Both the position numbers and the translations under genes were made by a program. This document shows, in pieces, positions 27,301-35,854 of a stretch of DNA of 64,000 nucleotides. Origin of the DNA: Fulvivirga imtechensis AK7 (GTDB lineage: Bacteria; Bacteroidota; Bacteroidia; Cytophagales; Cyclobacteriaceae); contig NZ_AMZN01000043.1 of the NCBI RefSeq assembly GCF_000331535.1, positions 41,932-105,931 of the forward strand. The letters are read 5' to 3'. The notes beneath the pieces are model-generated. The model was not told where the DNA came from and made no database searches. It saw only the letters and a program-made list of their open reading frames with translations. Every line of letters begins with the position of its first letter. Position 1 is the stretch's first letter.

Positions 27301-28968
27301 ATGAAGAAGAAACTGAAGATCGGGCTGGGAATCCTGCTGCTGCTGGTAGTACTAGTAGTGGCAACTTACTATTTAAAGGTAAGGATCGAGCCCCCATTAC
27401 AGGTGCAAGTAGTCAGCACCAATGTTATACAAAAGGCAGCGCAGTTTTATGAATCTGAAAATGGCAGTTGGCTCCGCAAAAATGATAAAAGTGTGTGGGA
27501 AATGTCAATTAATGGTACTCCTTACGAGCGTGGTATGGCATTTGGCGCTTTGGCCGAACAACTACAAATGGAGAAGGAAGCAGCCTTCGTTGGAGAAATC
27601 AAAAACCGGATCCCTTCCGATGCTTACCTGGGGTTTTTGAAGCTCATTGTAGGGTGGTTTAACCGGGACCTGGATGACTATGTTCCTCAGGAATACCTGC
27701 ACGAGATATACGGAGCCTCTCATTATATGCCTGATTCATTTGACTTTGTAGCACCAAAGTTTCACCGGGCGCTAAGCTACCATGCCGCTCATGATATTGG
27801 TCATGCTTTGCAAAACATGAACCTGGTAGGCTGTACCTCATTTGCTGCGACCGGTCAAAAAACGGAGAACGGAAAACTACTCATAGGTAGGAATTTTGAC
27901 TTTTACTTTGGTGGAGATTTTGCCAAAGATGTTGTCCTTGCCGTAGTTCGCCCAACGGAGGGGCATCAGTTCATTTCTGTTACCTGGGCCTGCTTTAGCG
28001 GGGTGGTTTCGGGTATGAATGAAAAAGGATTAACGGTAACATTAAATTCTGCCAAGTCTGATATTCCCGGTAAGGGAAAAATGCCCGTTTCTCTGATAGC
28101 ACGGCAGATATTGCAATATGCCTCAAATATCGAGGAGGCTTACGAGATAGCACAGTCGTATGAATCTTTTGTGTCAGAAACCTTCCTTATCGGATCGAAA
28201 ACAGATGGGCGTGTTGCTTTGATAGAAAAGACCCCGGAAAAGACGGCCCTGTACTCCGAAGATGATGAGGATTTGATCGTTACTAATCACTTCCAAAGTC
28301 ATGAGCTAAAGAACACGGCTCTCAATCTGGAATATATGGGAGAGGAAGTATCCACCTACCGGTATCAGCGGGTGGCGGAACTGATGGACTCCCTGGCGCC
28401 ATTGACTCCGGGAAAGGTAGCATATATACTTCGTGACAAGCAGGGTCAGAGTGGTAAAAATATAGGACTGGCTAACGAAAAGGCTATTAATCAATTGCTG
28501 GCCCACCATTCTGTTATATTTTCACCGGAAGAAATGAAAATGTGGGTGTCGAGCCCACCCTACCAGCTCGGTAACTATCTGGCTTATGATCTAATAAGCA
28601 TATTCCAAAACAAAGAAGACGAATTTACCTATACCGACTCCGTCAGCATTGCGCCTGATCCATTTCTGTATACCCATACTTATGAGAATTATGAGCGTTT
28701 TGTCACCATCAAAGAGAAAATACAGCGTTTTTTGTACAGGGGAGATGGTGAGAAGATCACGGCTCAGGAGGAGTTGGAAATGGTTAAAAGCAATTCCAAC
28801 TCATTTTTAACCTATTATTATTTGGGAGATTACTTCAAAGCTCTTGAAGATTGGGAGAAAGCCAAATACTATTACGAAACAGGCTTAACGAAGGAAATTG
28901 CGAAGGTGAGTGAAAAAGAGCATATGGAAAACGGATTGGCAGAATGCCGGGGAAACCTCCAGCAATAA
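27301..28968 (+). CDS. C45-family N-terminal nucleophile acyltransferase/hydrolase
   Basis: About 555 residues. A membrane anchor (residues 6-22) precedes a C45/choloylglycine-hydrolase-like domain. C178 in VGCTSFAA is the expected autocatalytic nucleophile, followed by the usual KLLIGRNFDFYFGG. Family members (acyl-CoA:6-aminopenicillanate acyltransferase) self-cleave before this Cys and make or break amide or ester bonds. A TPR-like helical pair is at the C-terminus (about 515-545). ATG 27301 gives a clean anchor; an upstream ATG (27220) overlaps the promoter. The adenylating enzyme gene follows after 1 bp, so a joint acyl-transfer role in the pigment pathway is plausible but inferred. Confidence 0.83.
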   Translation: MKKKLKIGLGILLLLVVLVVATYYLKVRIEPPLQVQVVSTNVIQKAAQFYESENGSWLRKNDKSVWEMSINGTPYERGMAFGALAEQLQMEKEAAFVGEIKNRIPSDAYLGFLKLIVGWFNRDLDDYVPQEYLHEIYGASHYMPDSFDFVAPKFHRALSYHAAHDIGHALQNMNLVGCTSFAATGQKTENGKLLIGRNFDFYFGGDFAKDVVLAVVRPTEGHQFISVTWACFSGVVSGMNEKGLTVTLNSAKSDIPGKGKMPVSLIARQILQYASNIEEAYEIAQSYESFVSETFLIGSKTDGRVALIEKTPEKTALYSEDDEDLIVTNHFQSHELKNTALNLEYMGEEVSTYRYQRVAELMDSLAPLTPGKVAYILRDKQGQSGKNIGLANEKAINQLLAHHSVIFSPEEMKMWVSSPPYQLGNYLAYDLISIFQNKEDEFTYTDSVSIAPDPFLYTHTYENYERFVTIKEKIQRFLYRGDGEKITAQEELEMVKSNSNSFLTYYYLGDYFKALEDWEKAKYYYETGLTKEIAKVSEKEHMENGLAECRGNLQQ

Positions 28969-28969
28969 T

Positions 28970-30277
28970 ATGGAAAAGACTATTCCGCCTATTGAAAAGG
29001 CATCATACGTAGAAATTGAAACTTACCAGCTCAATGAACTGCGCAAGGTGCTGCACTATGTGATCGGGCATTCCGCTTTTTATAAAGAGCATTTCAAAAG
29101 AAATAATATTTCTCCGGATACTATTCAACGACTATCAGACCTGCAAAAGATCCCTCCGGTCAGCAAACACGACCTGCAAAAACACCAAAAAGACTTCTGG
29201 TGTGCACCAACTGACCGGATCATCGAGTACACCAACACTTCGGGTACAGAAGGGGAGGCTTTAACCGTACCGATGACAGAGAGTGATCTTAAGCGACTTG
29301 CCTATAATGAAGCCCTCTCACTGGCCTGTGCCGGGGGAAGTAGCAAAGAAATATACCAGCTTACAACAACCGTTGACAGGCGATTTATGGCTGGGCTTGC
29401 CTATATACTCGGAGCCCGGGAATTAGGAGCCGGCATGGTACGTGTAGGGCCGGGTATACCCCAGCTTCAATGGAAAACCATTGCTGAAATACAACCAACG
29501 GCACTCATTGCAGTACCTTCTTTCCTTTTAAAGCTGATAGATTACGCAGAGTCCAATGACATTGATTACAAAAATGGAAGTGTGAAAAAAGTAATTTGCA
29601 TTGGTGAATCGATCCGGAATAGTGATTTTTCATACAATGCCCTCGGTCAGCGGATCAAAGAAAAGTGGGATATCCCTTTGTATTCCACCTATGCATCAAC
29701 AGAGATGGCTACAGCATTTACGGAATGCGATGCGGGCCGCGGAGGACACCTGCACCCGGAGTTGATCATTGCAGAAATACTTGATGATGAGGGTAATCCC
29801 GTTGTGGCAGGTGTGGAGGGAGAGCTGACCATCACTACCCTTGGCATTGAGGGATTGCCCCTGGTACGCTTCAGAACAGGAGATATTTGTGCCATGCACA
29901 CTGAGCCGTGTAGCTGCGGCAGAAATACCGCTCGTTTGGGACCGATTGTTGGCAGAAAGCATCAAATGATAAAATATAAAGGCACCACATGCTATCCTCC
30001 AGCTATATTTGAAGTGCTGGATTCCCTTGAAGAAATCATATACTACCAAGTAGAGATCTACTCCAATGAGTATGGAGGGGATGAGGTAATGGTAAGATAT
30101 AATGCGCAGGAGAGCCTTTTTGAAAAGGCATTGACCGACAGATTTAGAGCCTCGCTACGAGTAACCCCCAAACTTGAACGGATATCACAGGAGACTATTT
30201 TATCCCTCGTTTTTCCTGGTACAAGTAGAAAGGCGGTGAAGCTGGTAGATAGGCGGAGTCAGTTGGTTATTAAATAA
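28970..30277 (+). CDS. PaaK-like adenylate-forming ligase
   Basis: About 435 residues of the phenylacetate-CoA ligase branch of the ANL superfamily. The AMP-binding loop is TNTSGTEGEAL (about 85-95), then YSTYASTEMATAF (around 240), and the hinge region LVRFRTGDIC with the CSCGR zinc-ribbon-like motif (around 305-320). ATG 28970 follows the C45 stop by one base. In aryl polyene clusters an enzyme of this type activates the aromatic acid made by the ammonia-lyase; 4-coumarate is the probable substrate here, by context. Confidence 0.87.
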   Translation: MEKTIPPIEKASYVEIETYQLNELRKVLHYVIGHSAFYKEHFKRNNISPDTIQRLSDLQKIPPVSKHDLQKHQKDFWCAPTDRIIEYTNTSGTEGEALTVPMTESDLKRLAYNEALSLACAGGSSKEIYQLTTTVDRRFMAGLAYILGARELGAGMVRVGPGIPQLQWKTIAEIQPTALIAVPSFLLKLIDYAESNDIDYKNGSVKKVICIGESIRNSDFSYNALGQRIKEKWDIPLYSTYASTEMATAFTECDAGRGGHLHPELIIAEILDDEGNPVVAGVEGELTITTLGIEGLPLVRFRTGDICAMHTEPCSCGRNTARLGPIVGRKHQMIKYKGTTCYPPAIFEVLDSLEEIIYYQVEIYSNEYGGDEVMVRYNAQESLFEKALTDRFRASLRVTPKLERISQETILSLVFPGTSRKAVKLVDRRSQLVIK

Positions 30278-30300
30278 ATAATAATAAACTCATATATAAA

Positions 30301-30924
30301 ATGAACTTTAAAAACCGATTGTTTAGTATTCTTTTTCTATTTTTCTGCTTTACAGAGAGCCTGGCACAGAAGGACCCGATGGTTTTTGATGCCAGGGAAA
30401 TTGTGTGGTGCGGTCTTGACTATTCTCATGCGCGTTTTATCGGTTCCAAACACTTTGAAGCCCGGGAACTGCCCAGACTGTTTATTGCGTGGAATGATCT
30501 TATGCTTTCCGAAAGTGATAAATATAATTTCAAAGAGGCATATCAAAAGGAAATACAGATTAACGACCTGAGTGCTGTAACTGCCAGAAATGCAAAGGTT
30601 GATCCGCAGGAAAGATTAATTGATGAACCACACTATTCCATTCCTACTGAAGAGCTTCATAACATCATTGCCGAATACAATTTGGAAAGAGAAGAAGGTT
30701 TAGGGTTAGTTTATATTGTTGAAGCGCTGAATAAAAATTTACAGGCAGCTTCTATATATGTTGTTTTCTTCGATATAGCCAAAAAGGAAATACTATGGGC
30801 GCTGAAATATAGAGCAGGAGCTGAAGGGTTCGGTATGCGAAACTATTGGGCAAGGCCTATATATGAAATTATTGACAGCAGCCGGTCCACCTATAAGCGA
30901 GCTAAAAGAAAGTCCCGGAAATAA
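30301..30924 (+). CDS. Secreted protein of unknown function (WCGLDYS pair, first)
   Basis: A 207-residue protein with a signal peptide (residues 5-21, ending SLAQ). I do not recognise a named domain. It is a paralogue of the gene at 31075: both contain VWCGLDYS near the mature N-terminus, WN.LMLSESDKYNFKEAY, GLGLVYI.E.LNKN, and a C-terminal VFFDIA.KEILW ... RNYWAR block. It follows the PaaK-like gene by 23 bp and is probably in the same transcript. Single conserved Cys in the WCG motif. A periplasmic or cell-surface role linked to the pigment is only a guess. Confidence 0.75.
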   Translation: MNFKNRLFSILFLFFCFTESLAQKDPMVFDAREIVWCGLDYSHARFIGSKHFEARELPRLFIAWNDLMLSESDKYNFKEAYQKEIQINDLSAVTARNAKVDPQERLIDEPHYSIPTEELHNIIAEYNLEREEGLGLVYIVEALNKNLQAASIYVVFFDIAKKEILWALKYRAGAEGFGMRNYWARPIYEIIDSSRSTYKRAKRKSRK

Positions 30925-31012
30925 ATTTCACCAGGTTCCCTCAACGTTCCTATCGCTTTAAGTTAACGGTTATTTGCAAAATGGGTACCCACAAATTTAG
31001 CATCTTCAACTA

Positions 31013-31041
31013 TTGCCCTTACTCCATTTTTACTATTTTTG
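31013..31041 (+). promoter_or_regulatory. Probable promoter of the second WCGLDYS gene
   Basis: TTG at 31013-31015, 18 bp spacer, then TATTTTTG at 31034-31041, close to the Bacteroidota -33/-7 pattern. The ATG at 31075 is 33 bp further on. Confidence 0.45.
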
Positions 31042-31074
31042 TTTGTCATGAATGTTAAAATAGTAAGTAATAAC

Positions 31075-31704
31075 ATGAAAAAACTAACGATTATCATACT
31101 GATGGTGCTCGGCTATTCAGTTGCCATTAGCCAGCCTGACCCTAAAGTATTTACTACATCTGATCTCGTTTGGTGCGGATTAGATTATTCAAAAGTAAAA
31201 TGCATTGGCCCCGATGGATTTAACGATCCTTATGCCATTAAAGAGCAATTTTTCAGATCCTGGAACCACTTGATGCTATCGGAGAGCGATAAATACAATT
31301 TTAAAGAAGCCTACTTAAAAGAAAGCCAGACCAATGATCTGAGTGTGGTGATGGAAAGAAACACACTTCCCAAAGTGGCTGATCTGGTGATCTATGATTC
31401 CTATTCCATTCCTGAAGAGGATTTGCAAAGCATCATTTCCACCTATGAACTGGAAAATGCACAGGATGGCCTGGGACTGGTATACATCATGGAAACACTC
31501 AATAAGAATACCCAGCATGCCTCTATGTACATGGTTTTTTTCGATATCGCCAGCAAAGAGATCCTGTGGAGCAAAAAGTACATTTCAAAAGCTGGTGGTT
31601 TCGGCTTCAGAAATTATTGGGCGAGAACTGTGTACGAGACAATAAAAGCCAGTGGTGATGATTACAAGGCTGCTTATAAATCTTTTAAAAGGTCATCGAA
31701 ATAA
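31075..31704 (+). CDS. Secreted protein of unknown function (WCGLDYS pair, second)
   Basis: About 209 residues with a signal peptide (residues 3-18, ending AISQ). It shares with the preceding gene the order and spacing of all conserved blocks, including LVWCGLDYS, SWNHLMLSESDKYNFKEAY and FFDIASKEILWSKKY, so the two arose by tandem duplication. It has its own promoter-like element, unlike the first copy. ATG 31075 is preferred to an upstream in-frame ATG-like start at 31039 that would place charged residues before the signal peptide. Function unknown. Confidence 0.75.
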   Translation: MKKLTIIILMVLGYSVAISQPDPKVFTTSDLVWCGLDYSKVKCIGPDGFNDPYAIKEQFFRSWNHLMLSESDKYNFKEAYLKESQTNDLSVVMERNTLPKVADLVIYDSYSIPEEDLQSIISTYELENAQDGLGLVYIMETLNKNTQHASMYMVFFDIASKEILWSKKYISKAGGFGFRNYWARTVYETIKASGDDYKAAYKSFKRSSK

Positions 31705-32008
31705 TTCTCAGTTAACCGCAGAGGTACGCATAGAGGAATACAATCCATTCCTTCTGCGTTCTCTGCCGTCTAAAAAATTATACAACCCTGCCTGGCGCAA
31801 CTGTTAAGCGAATTAGCGTCACTTGTGCCTTGCTATAATTTCAGTCTTCAGACTGAATTTTACAACTCTCAAAACAAGAGCAATGGATTTTGAAAATTGT
31901 AAATTTATAATCACTCTGAACGTTTATCAGAGCGAAAGGCATTGCACCGTATTATAAATTGATAAACTTTTCCCGATTTTCTGGCTTTCTCGTACACCTC
32001 GGTTAAAC
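31705..32008. other. 304-bp convergent gap with a hairpin
   Basis: No gene seen. TTCAGTCT (31840-31847) and AGACTGAA (31850-31857) form an 8-bp perfect stem followed by TTT, a possible weak terminator between the convergent WCGLDYS gene and the halogenase-like gene. Near 31710-31760 lies a degenerate inverted stretch (CAGAGGTACGC ... TGCGTTCTCTG). Confidence 0.4.
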
Positions 32009-33232
32009 CTAAACAACCCTTGCCAAACTCGTAATTGCCCGCTTGTGCTTGCTCACAAAAGGATTATCCAGATCCCATACATAACCGGCCAATACCGAGC
32101 ATATCTGCCTTCTCATTTCAGTATTGGGGTTTTGGCTGAAAAAGATCCTTTGCAGGTCGCCATCATACCAGGCGGTGATAAAGGTTTTAAATACGTCCAC
32201 TCCCCTTTGTATGTATTCAGAGTATTCTTTTTGCCAGTTTACCGCCTCACCTGATAGTTCCTTCGATACCAATTCGGCCGCCAGCGCCCCTGACTCCGTA
32301 GCGAAGGTCACACCAGAAGAAAACACGGGGTCGAGAAATTCGGTGCTGTTGCCGGTGAGGACAAACCTGTGGCCATAGTGCTTCTTCACAGCCGCTGCAT
32401 ACCCGGTTATTCTTTTAGGAGGGAATATCAATGAACAGTTCGTAAACCTTGATTTTAAAGCGGGGATCTCTTCTACCCATTGTCTGAACTGTGCCTCATC
32501 ATCACCGGAAAATTGATTTACACCTTCAATGTCACCAACAATGCCTACCGAATAAGTGCCATCTGAAAAGGGTATAACCCAACCCCAGATGTCTTTAGTA
32601 TATACTAGAATGATAATCTTTTCTCTCTCCTTACCTACAATAGGCTCTACCGGCCTCAAATGACAGAAAAAAGAGGTTCTTTCCGGGAAATCAGAGGGCT
32701 TATCCAGGTTGAGGAGGCGGGGCAGCACACGCCCATAGCCGCTTGAGTCGACAATAAACCTGGCCTGTATGTTGTATGTTGAACCATCAGCTTTAGAAAT
32801 AGTTGCATTGGCGTGCTTTTCATTAAAATCAACGGCAGTAACTGCTGAGCCATGCTCTACTTTAACCCCCATGCGCTCCACTTCCCTGGCTAGTAAGTGG
32901 TCGAAAGCGCCTCTTTGTACCTGCCATGTCCAGCCCCATCCTTCTGAAAATTGATTTGAGAAATCAAATTCACAGGTTTCATGGCCGTCAGCGAAAATAG
33001 CACCCAGCTTTTTCTGAAAATTTCCTTTTTCAATAGCCTCAATAAAACCAGCTTTTTCCAGATTATGCATACATCTGGGAAGCAGACTTTCGCCAATTAC
33101 AAACCGTGGAAATTGCTGTTTTTCTACAATTTTCACATGATAGCCGTTCTTATTAAGAATTGATGCCGCTACTGTGCCGGAAGGACCCGCTCCTATCACC
33201 AACACATCCACACTTTCAAGGTTCTTCTCCAT
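32009..33232 (-). CDS. Flavin-dependent halogenase-like oxidoreductase
   Basis: A 407-residue FAD protein. FAD-binding IGAGPSGTVAA is at residues 13-23, followed by GESLLPR, common in halogenases and geranylgeranyl-reductase relatives. Three halogenase hallmarks can be read: WGWVIP (the WxWxIP pattern), FLDPVFSSG (FxxPxxSxG), and a Lys in QKKLGAIF at the place expected for the catalytic lysine. Some flexirubins are chlorinated on the phenol ring, so ring halogenation of the aryl head is a reasonable hypothesis. Non-halogenating relatives exist and the motifs alone are not decisive. It diverges from the tyrosine ammonia-lyase operon, sharing a 276-bp control region. Confidence 0.75.
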   Translation of the reverse strand: MEKNLESVDVLVIGAGPSGTVAASILNKNGYHVKIVEKQQFPRFVIGESLLPRCMHNLEKAGFIEAIEKGNFQKKLGAIFADGHETCEFDFSNQFSEGWGWTWQVQRGAFDHLLAREVERMGVKVEHGSAVTAVDFNEKHANATISKADGSTYNIQARFIVDSSGYGRVLPRLLNLDKPSDFPERTSFFCHLRPVEPIVGKEREKIIILVYTKDIWGWVIPFSDGTYSVGIVGDIEGVNQFSGDDEAQFRQWVEEIPALKSRFTNCSLIFPPKRITGYAAAVKKHYGHRFVLTGNSTEFLDPVFSSGVTFATESGALAAELVSKELSGEAVNWQKEYSEYIQRGVDVFKTFITAWYDGDLQRIFFSQNPNTEMRRQICSVLAGYVWDLDNPFVSKHKRAITSLARVV

Positions 33233-33459
33233 TTTTGGAAACTAAATTAATATTCCAGTAGTTGATTTGATTGTTTGTTGCTAAAAAGACTGCTATACTT
33301 GATTTAGCAGCCGAGTTTTTAAGTAAACATTTTATAAAAATAAAGAATCCGAAAAGTAATGTTTTTTCCGGGAATCTTTACCACCCATAAAAAATATCTT
33401 ATTAAAATTCTTATATATTTTGCTTAATATGCCCATTATGACTTGTTTTGTGACCTTAG

Positions 33460-33479
33460 ACGTAAACTCAGATTTACGT
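33460..33479. promoter_or_regulatory. Hairpin/palindrome in the leader of the ammonia-lyase operon
   Basis: ACGTAAA and TTTACGT with a 6-bp centre, 30 bp before the lyase ATG. The rest of the 33233-33508 gap is A+T-rich and holds no gene. It could be an operator for the divergent pair. Confidence 0.35.
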
Positions 33480-33508
33480 GGTTTAATTTTTTTCAATCCT
33501 TAGATTAT

Positions 33509-35041
33509 ATGGTGCGCATTGGTTTTGCTTCGCTGGAGCTTGCAGACTTCGAAAGGGTAATATTTGGGAGGGAGCCGCTGGAAATAGAAAAGAGCACATT
33601 TGAAAGAGTAAACAAGAGCTTTAATTTTCTTCAGGAGTTTTCGAAAGACAAGATCATCTATGGCATCAATACGGGTTTTGGCCCTATGGCGCAGTACAGG
33701 ATTGAAGAGTCGGAGCAAAAAACTCTACAGTATAACCTGATCAGAAGCCATGCTTCGGGGTTTGGAAGCCACCTTTCCTCTTCCTATGTAAAAGCCTCTA
33801 TGATCGCCAGGCTCAATACTTTGTCTTTGGGATATTCAGGGGTAAACGATTCGGCCATCAGTGTACTGAGAGATTTGATCAACAACGATATTACTCCGCT
33901 AATATTTGAACATGGCGGTGTGGGTGCCAGTGGAGACCTGGTACAACTTGCACACCTGGCCCTGGTGATGATAGGTGAAGGGCAAGTGGAGTATAAGGGC
34001 GAGGTTAAGCCCACCACGGAGGTTTTCGGCCAGTTAGGCATTCAGCCGATGCGGGTATCACTCCGTGAAGGCCTTGCGGTAATGAACGGTACCAGTGTAA
34101 TGACGGGTATCGGCATCATTAATTCTATATATGCAAAAAGAGCTGTAGAGTGGTCGTTGATGGCTACCATTATGATCTGCGAAATGGTAGATGCTTACGA
34201 TGATTATTTTTCACCTGAATTAAACAAGGCGAAAAAGCACATCGGGCAGCAAAAAGTAGCAGAGATAATCACTTCTCATCTGTCTGAAAGCAAGTATATA
34301 AAAAAGCGTGAGCAGCAACTATATCGAAGTGATGTGCAGGAAAGGGTGATGAAGAACAAGGTGCAGGAGTATTATTCCATACGCTGTGTTCCGCAGATCG
34401 TGGGCATTATCCTGGAAACGGTAGAGGAGTGTCAGAGGTTATTGGTGGAAGAGGTAAACTCTGCCAACGACAACCCGATTGTGGATGTTGAAAACAACAA
34501 TGTCTTCCACGGGGGTAATTTCCATGGTGATTATGTGTCTTTTGAGATGGACAAGCTAAAAATTGCCATCACCAAACTGTCGATGCTGGCGGAAAGACAG
34601 CTCAATTTTCTGATGAATCCTAAATTGAACGATCTGCTTTCTCCTTTTGTTAACCTCGGCAAACTGGGATTAAATTTTGGTATGCAGGGTGTGCAGTTTA
34701 CGGCTACCTCCACTACGGCTGAGAATCAGATGCTTTCAAACCCCATGTATATACACAGTATTCCGAATAATAATGACAATCAGGATATTGTAAGCATGGG
34801 CTCCAACTCAGCCTTATGTGCAAAAAAAGTGATCGACAATACTTTTGAGGTGCTGGTGATCGAATTGATCAGTGTCGTTCAGGCATTGGATTATCTAAAA
34901 AAGACCGAAGGCTTGTCACCTCAGAGCAAGATATCGTATTCAAACATTCGGAGTGTCATTCCTCAGTTTAGCAAAGACTATCCTATCTATCAGGACATGC
35001 AGAAGTTAAAGAAATACATGATGGCAAACTCCCCTTTTTAA
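33509..35041 (+). CDS. tal: Tyrosine ammonia-lyase (aromatic amino acid lyase)
   Basis: A 510-residue MIO-dependent lyase that should convert tyrosine to 4-coumarate. The MIO triad A140-S141-G142 lies in GGVGASGDLVQL. YGINTGFGP and LQYNLIRSHASG near the N-terminus, NDNPI, and SIPNNNDNQDIVSMG near the C-terminus closely resemble the Flavobacterium johnsoniae tyrosine ammonia-lyase as I remember it, more than histidine ammonia-lyases. ATG 33509 is chosen; the frame extends upstream only through A+T-rich leader. It is the first gene of a 12-kb operon and supplies the aromatic starter. Preference for Tyr over His or Phe is inferred. Confidence 0.88.
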   Translation: MVRIGFASLELADFERVIFGREPLEIEKSTFERVNKSFNFLQEFSKDKIIYGINTGFGPMAQYRIEESEQKTLQYNLIRSHASGFGSHLSSSYVKASMIARLNTLSLGYSGVNDSAISVLRDLINNDITPLIFEHGGVGASGDLVQLAHLALVMIGEGQVEYKGEVKPTTEVFGQLGIQPMRVSLREGLAVMNGTSVMTGIGIINSIYAKRAVEWSLMATIMICEMVDAYDDYFSPELNKAKKHIGQQKVAEIITSHLSESKYIKKREQQLYRSDVQERVMKNKVQEYYSIRCVPQIVGIILETVEECQRLLVEEVNSANDNPIVDVENNNVFHGGNFHGDYVSFEMDKLKIAITKLSMLAERQLNFLMNPKLNDLLSPFVNLGKLGLNFGMQGVQFTATSTTAENQMLSNPMYIHSIPNNNDNQDIVSMGSNSALCAKKVIDNTFEVLVIELISVVQALDYLKKTEGLSPQSKISYSNIRSVIPQFSKDYPIYQDMQKLKKYMMANSPF

Positions 35042-35113
35042 GGTTTTTGGATAATTATTGGAAGTGAAAAACCATATTGATAAATTGCAAAATATTTTTA
35101 AAAATCAAATGCG

Positions 35114-35839
35114 ATGAAGTACGCTTTAGTGACGGGCGGGTCAAGAGGTATTGGTAAGGCTATTTGTTTAAACCTGGCTGAGCAAGGTGTTCATTTAATT
35201 ATCAATTACACCTCTAATGAAGACGCTGCGAGGGAAACTAAACAAGCTGTAGAAGCGCATGGAGTAGAGGCTGAGCTGCTTAAATTCAATGTTTCAAACC
35301 GGGAGCAAGTGCGGCAGGTGCTGGGGCAATGGCAGAAGGACAATCCTGATAAAGAGATCCATATATTGGTGAACAATGCAGGGATCAGAAAAGATAACCT
35401 CATGCTGTGGATGAAGGACGAAGAGTGGGATAGCGTACTGAATGTGAGCCTGGGGGGCTTTTATAATGTAACTCGTGAAGTGCTGCCCGAGCTGATCAAG
35501 CGAAAGGGCGGGCGTATTATCAATATCGTATCACTTTCCGGACTCAAAGGGCTGCCGGGTCAGACAAACTACTCATCGGCCAAAGCCGCTGTGATAGGGG
35601 CTACGAAAGCATTGGCTCAGGAAGTGGCTAGAAGAGGTATAACCGTAAATGCAGTAGCACCGGGGTTCATCAGCACTGATATGACTGAGGATATAAATGA
35701 AAAAGAGCTAAAAGCACTGGTGCCCATGCGCAGATTTGGTACGCCCGATGAAGTGGCAGCAGTTGTCGGCTTTCTTGCCTCACCAGGTGCGTCATATGTT
35801 ACAGGAGAAGTTATTTCACTCAATGGAGGTCTATATTAA
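35114..35839 (+). CDS. fabG: 3-oxoacyl-ACP reductase (FabG-type)
   Basis: A 241-residue short-chain dehydrogenase. NADP(H)-binding TGGSRGIGKAI (residues 7-17), NNAG, and catalytic Ser, Tyr and Lys in SLSGLKG / YSSAKAAV are present. Ends with SLNGGLY, usual for FabG. It should reduce each beta-keto intermediate of polyene assembly. 72 bp after the lyase and 15 bp before a ketosynthase. Confidence 0.92.
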   Translation: MKYALVTGGSRGIGKAICLNLAEQGVHLIINYTSNEDAARETKQAVEAHGVEAELLKFNVSNREQVRQVLGQWQKDNPDKEIHILVNNAGIRKDNLMLWMKDEEWDSVLNVSLGGFYNVTREVLPELIKRKGGRIINIVSLSGLKGLPGQTNYSSAKAAVIGATKALAQEVARRGITVNAVAPGFISTDMTEDINEKELKALVPMRRFGTPDEVAAVVGFLASPGASYVTGEVISLNGGLY

Positions 35840-35854
35840 GGCTAATATAATTCT

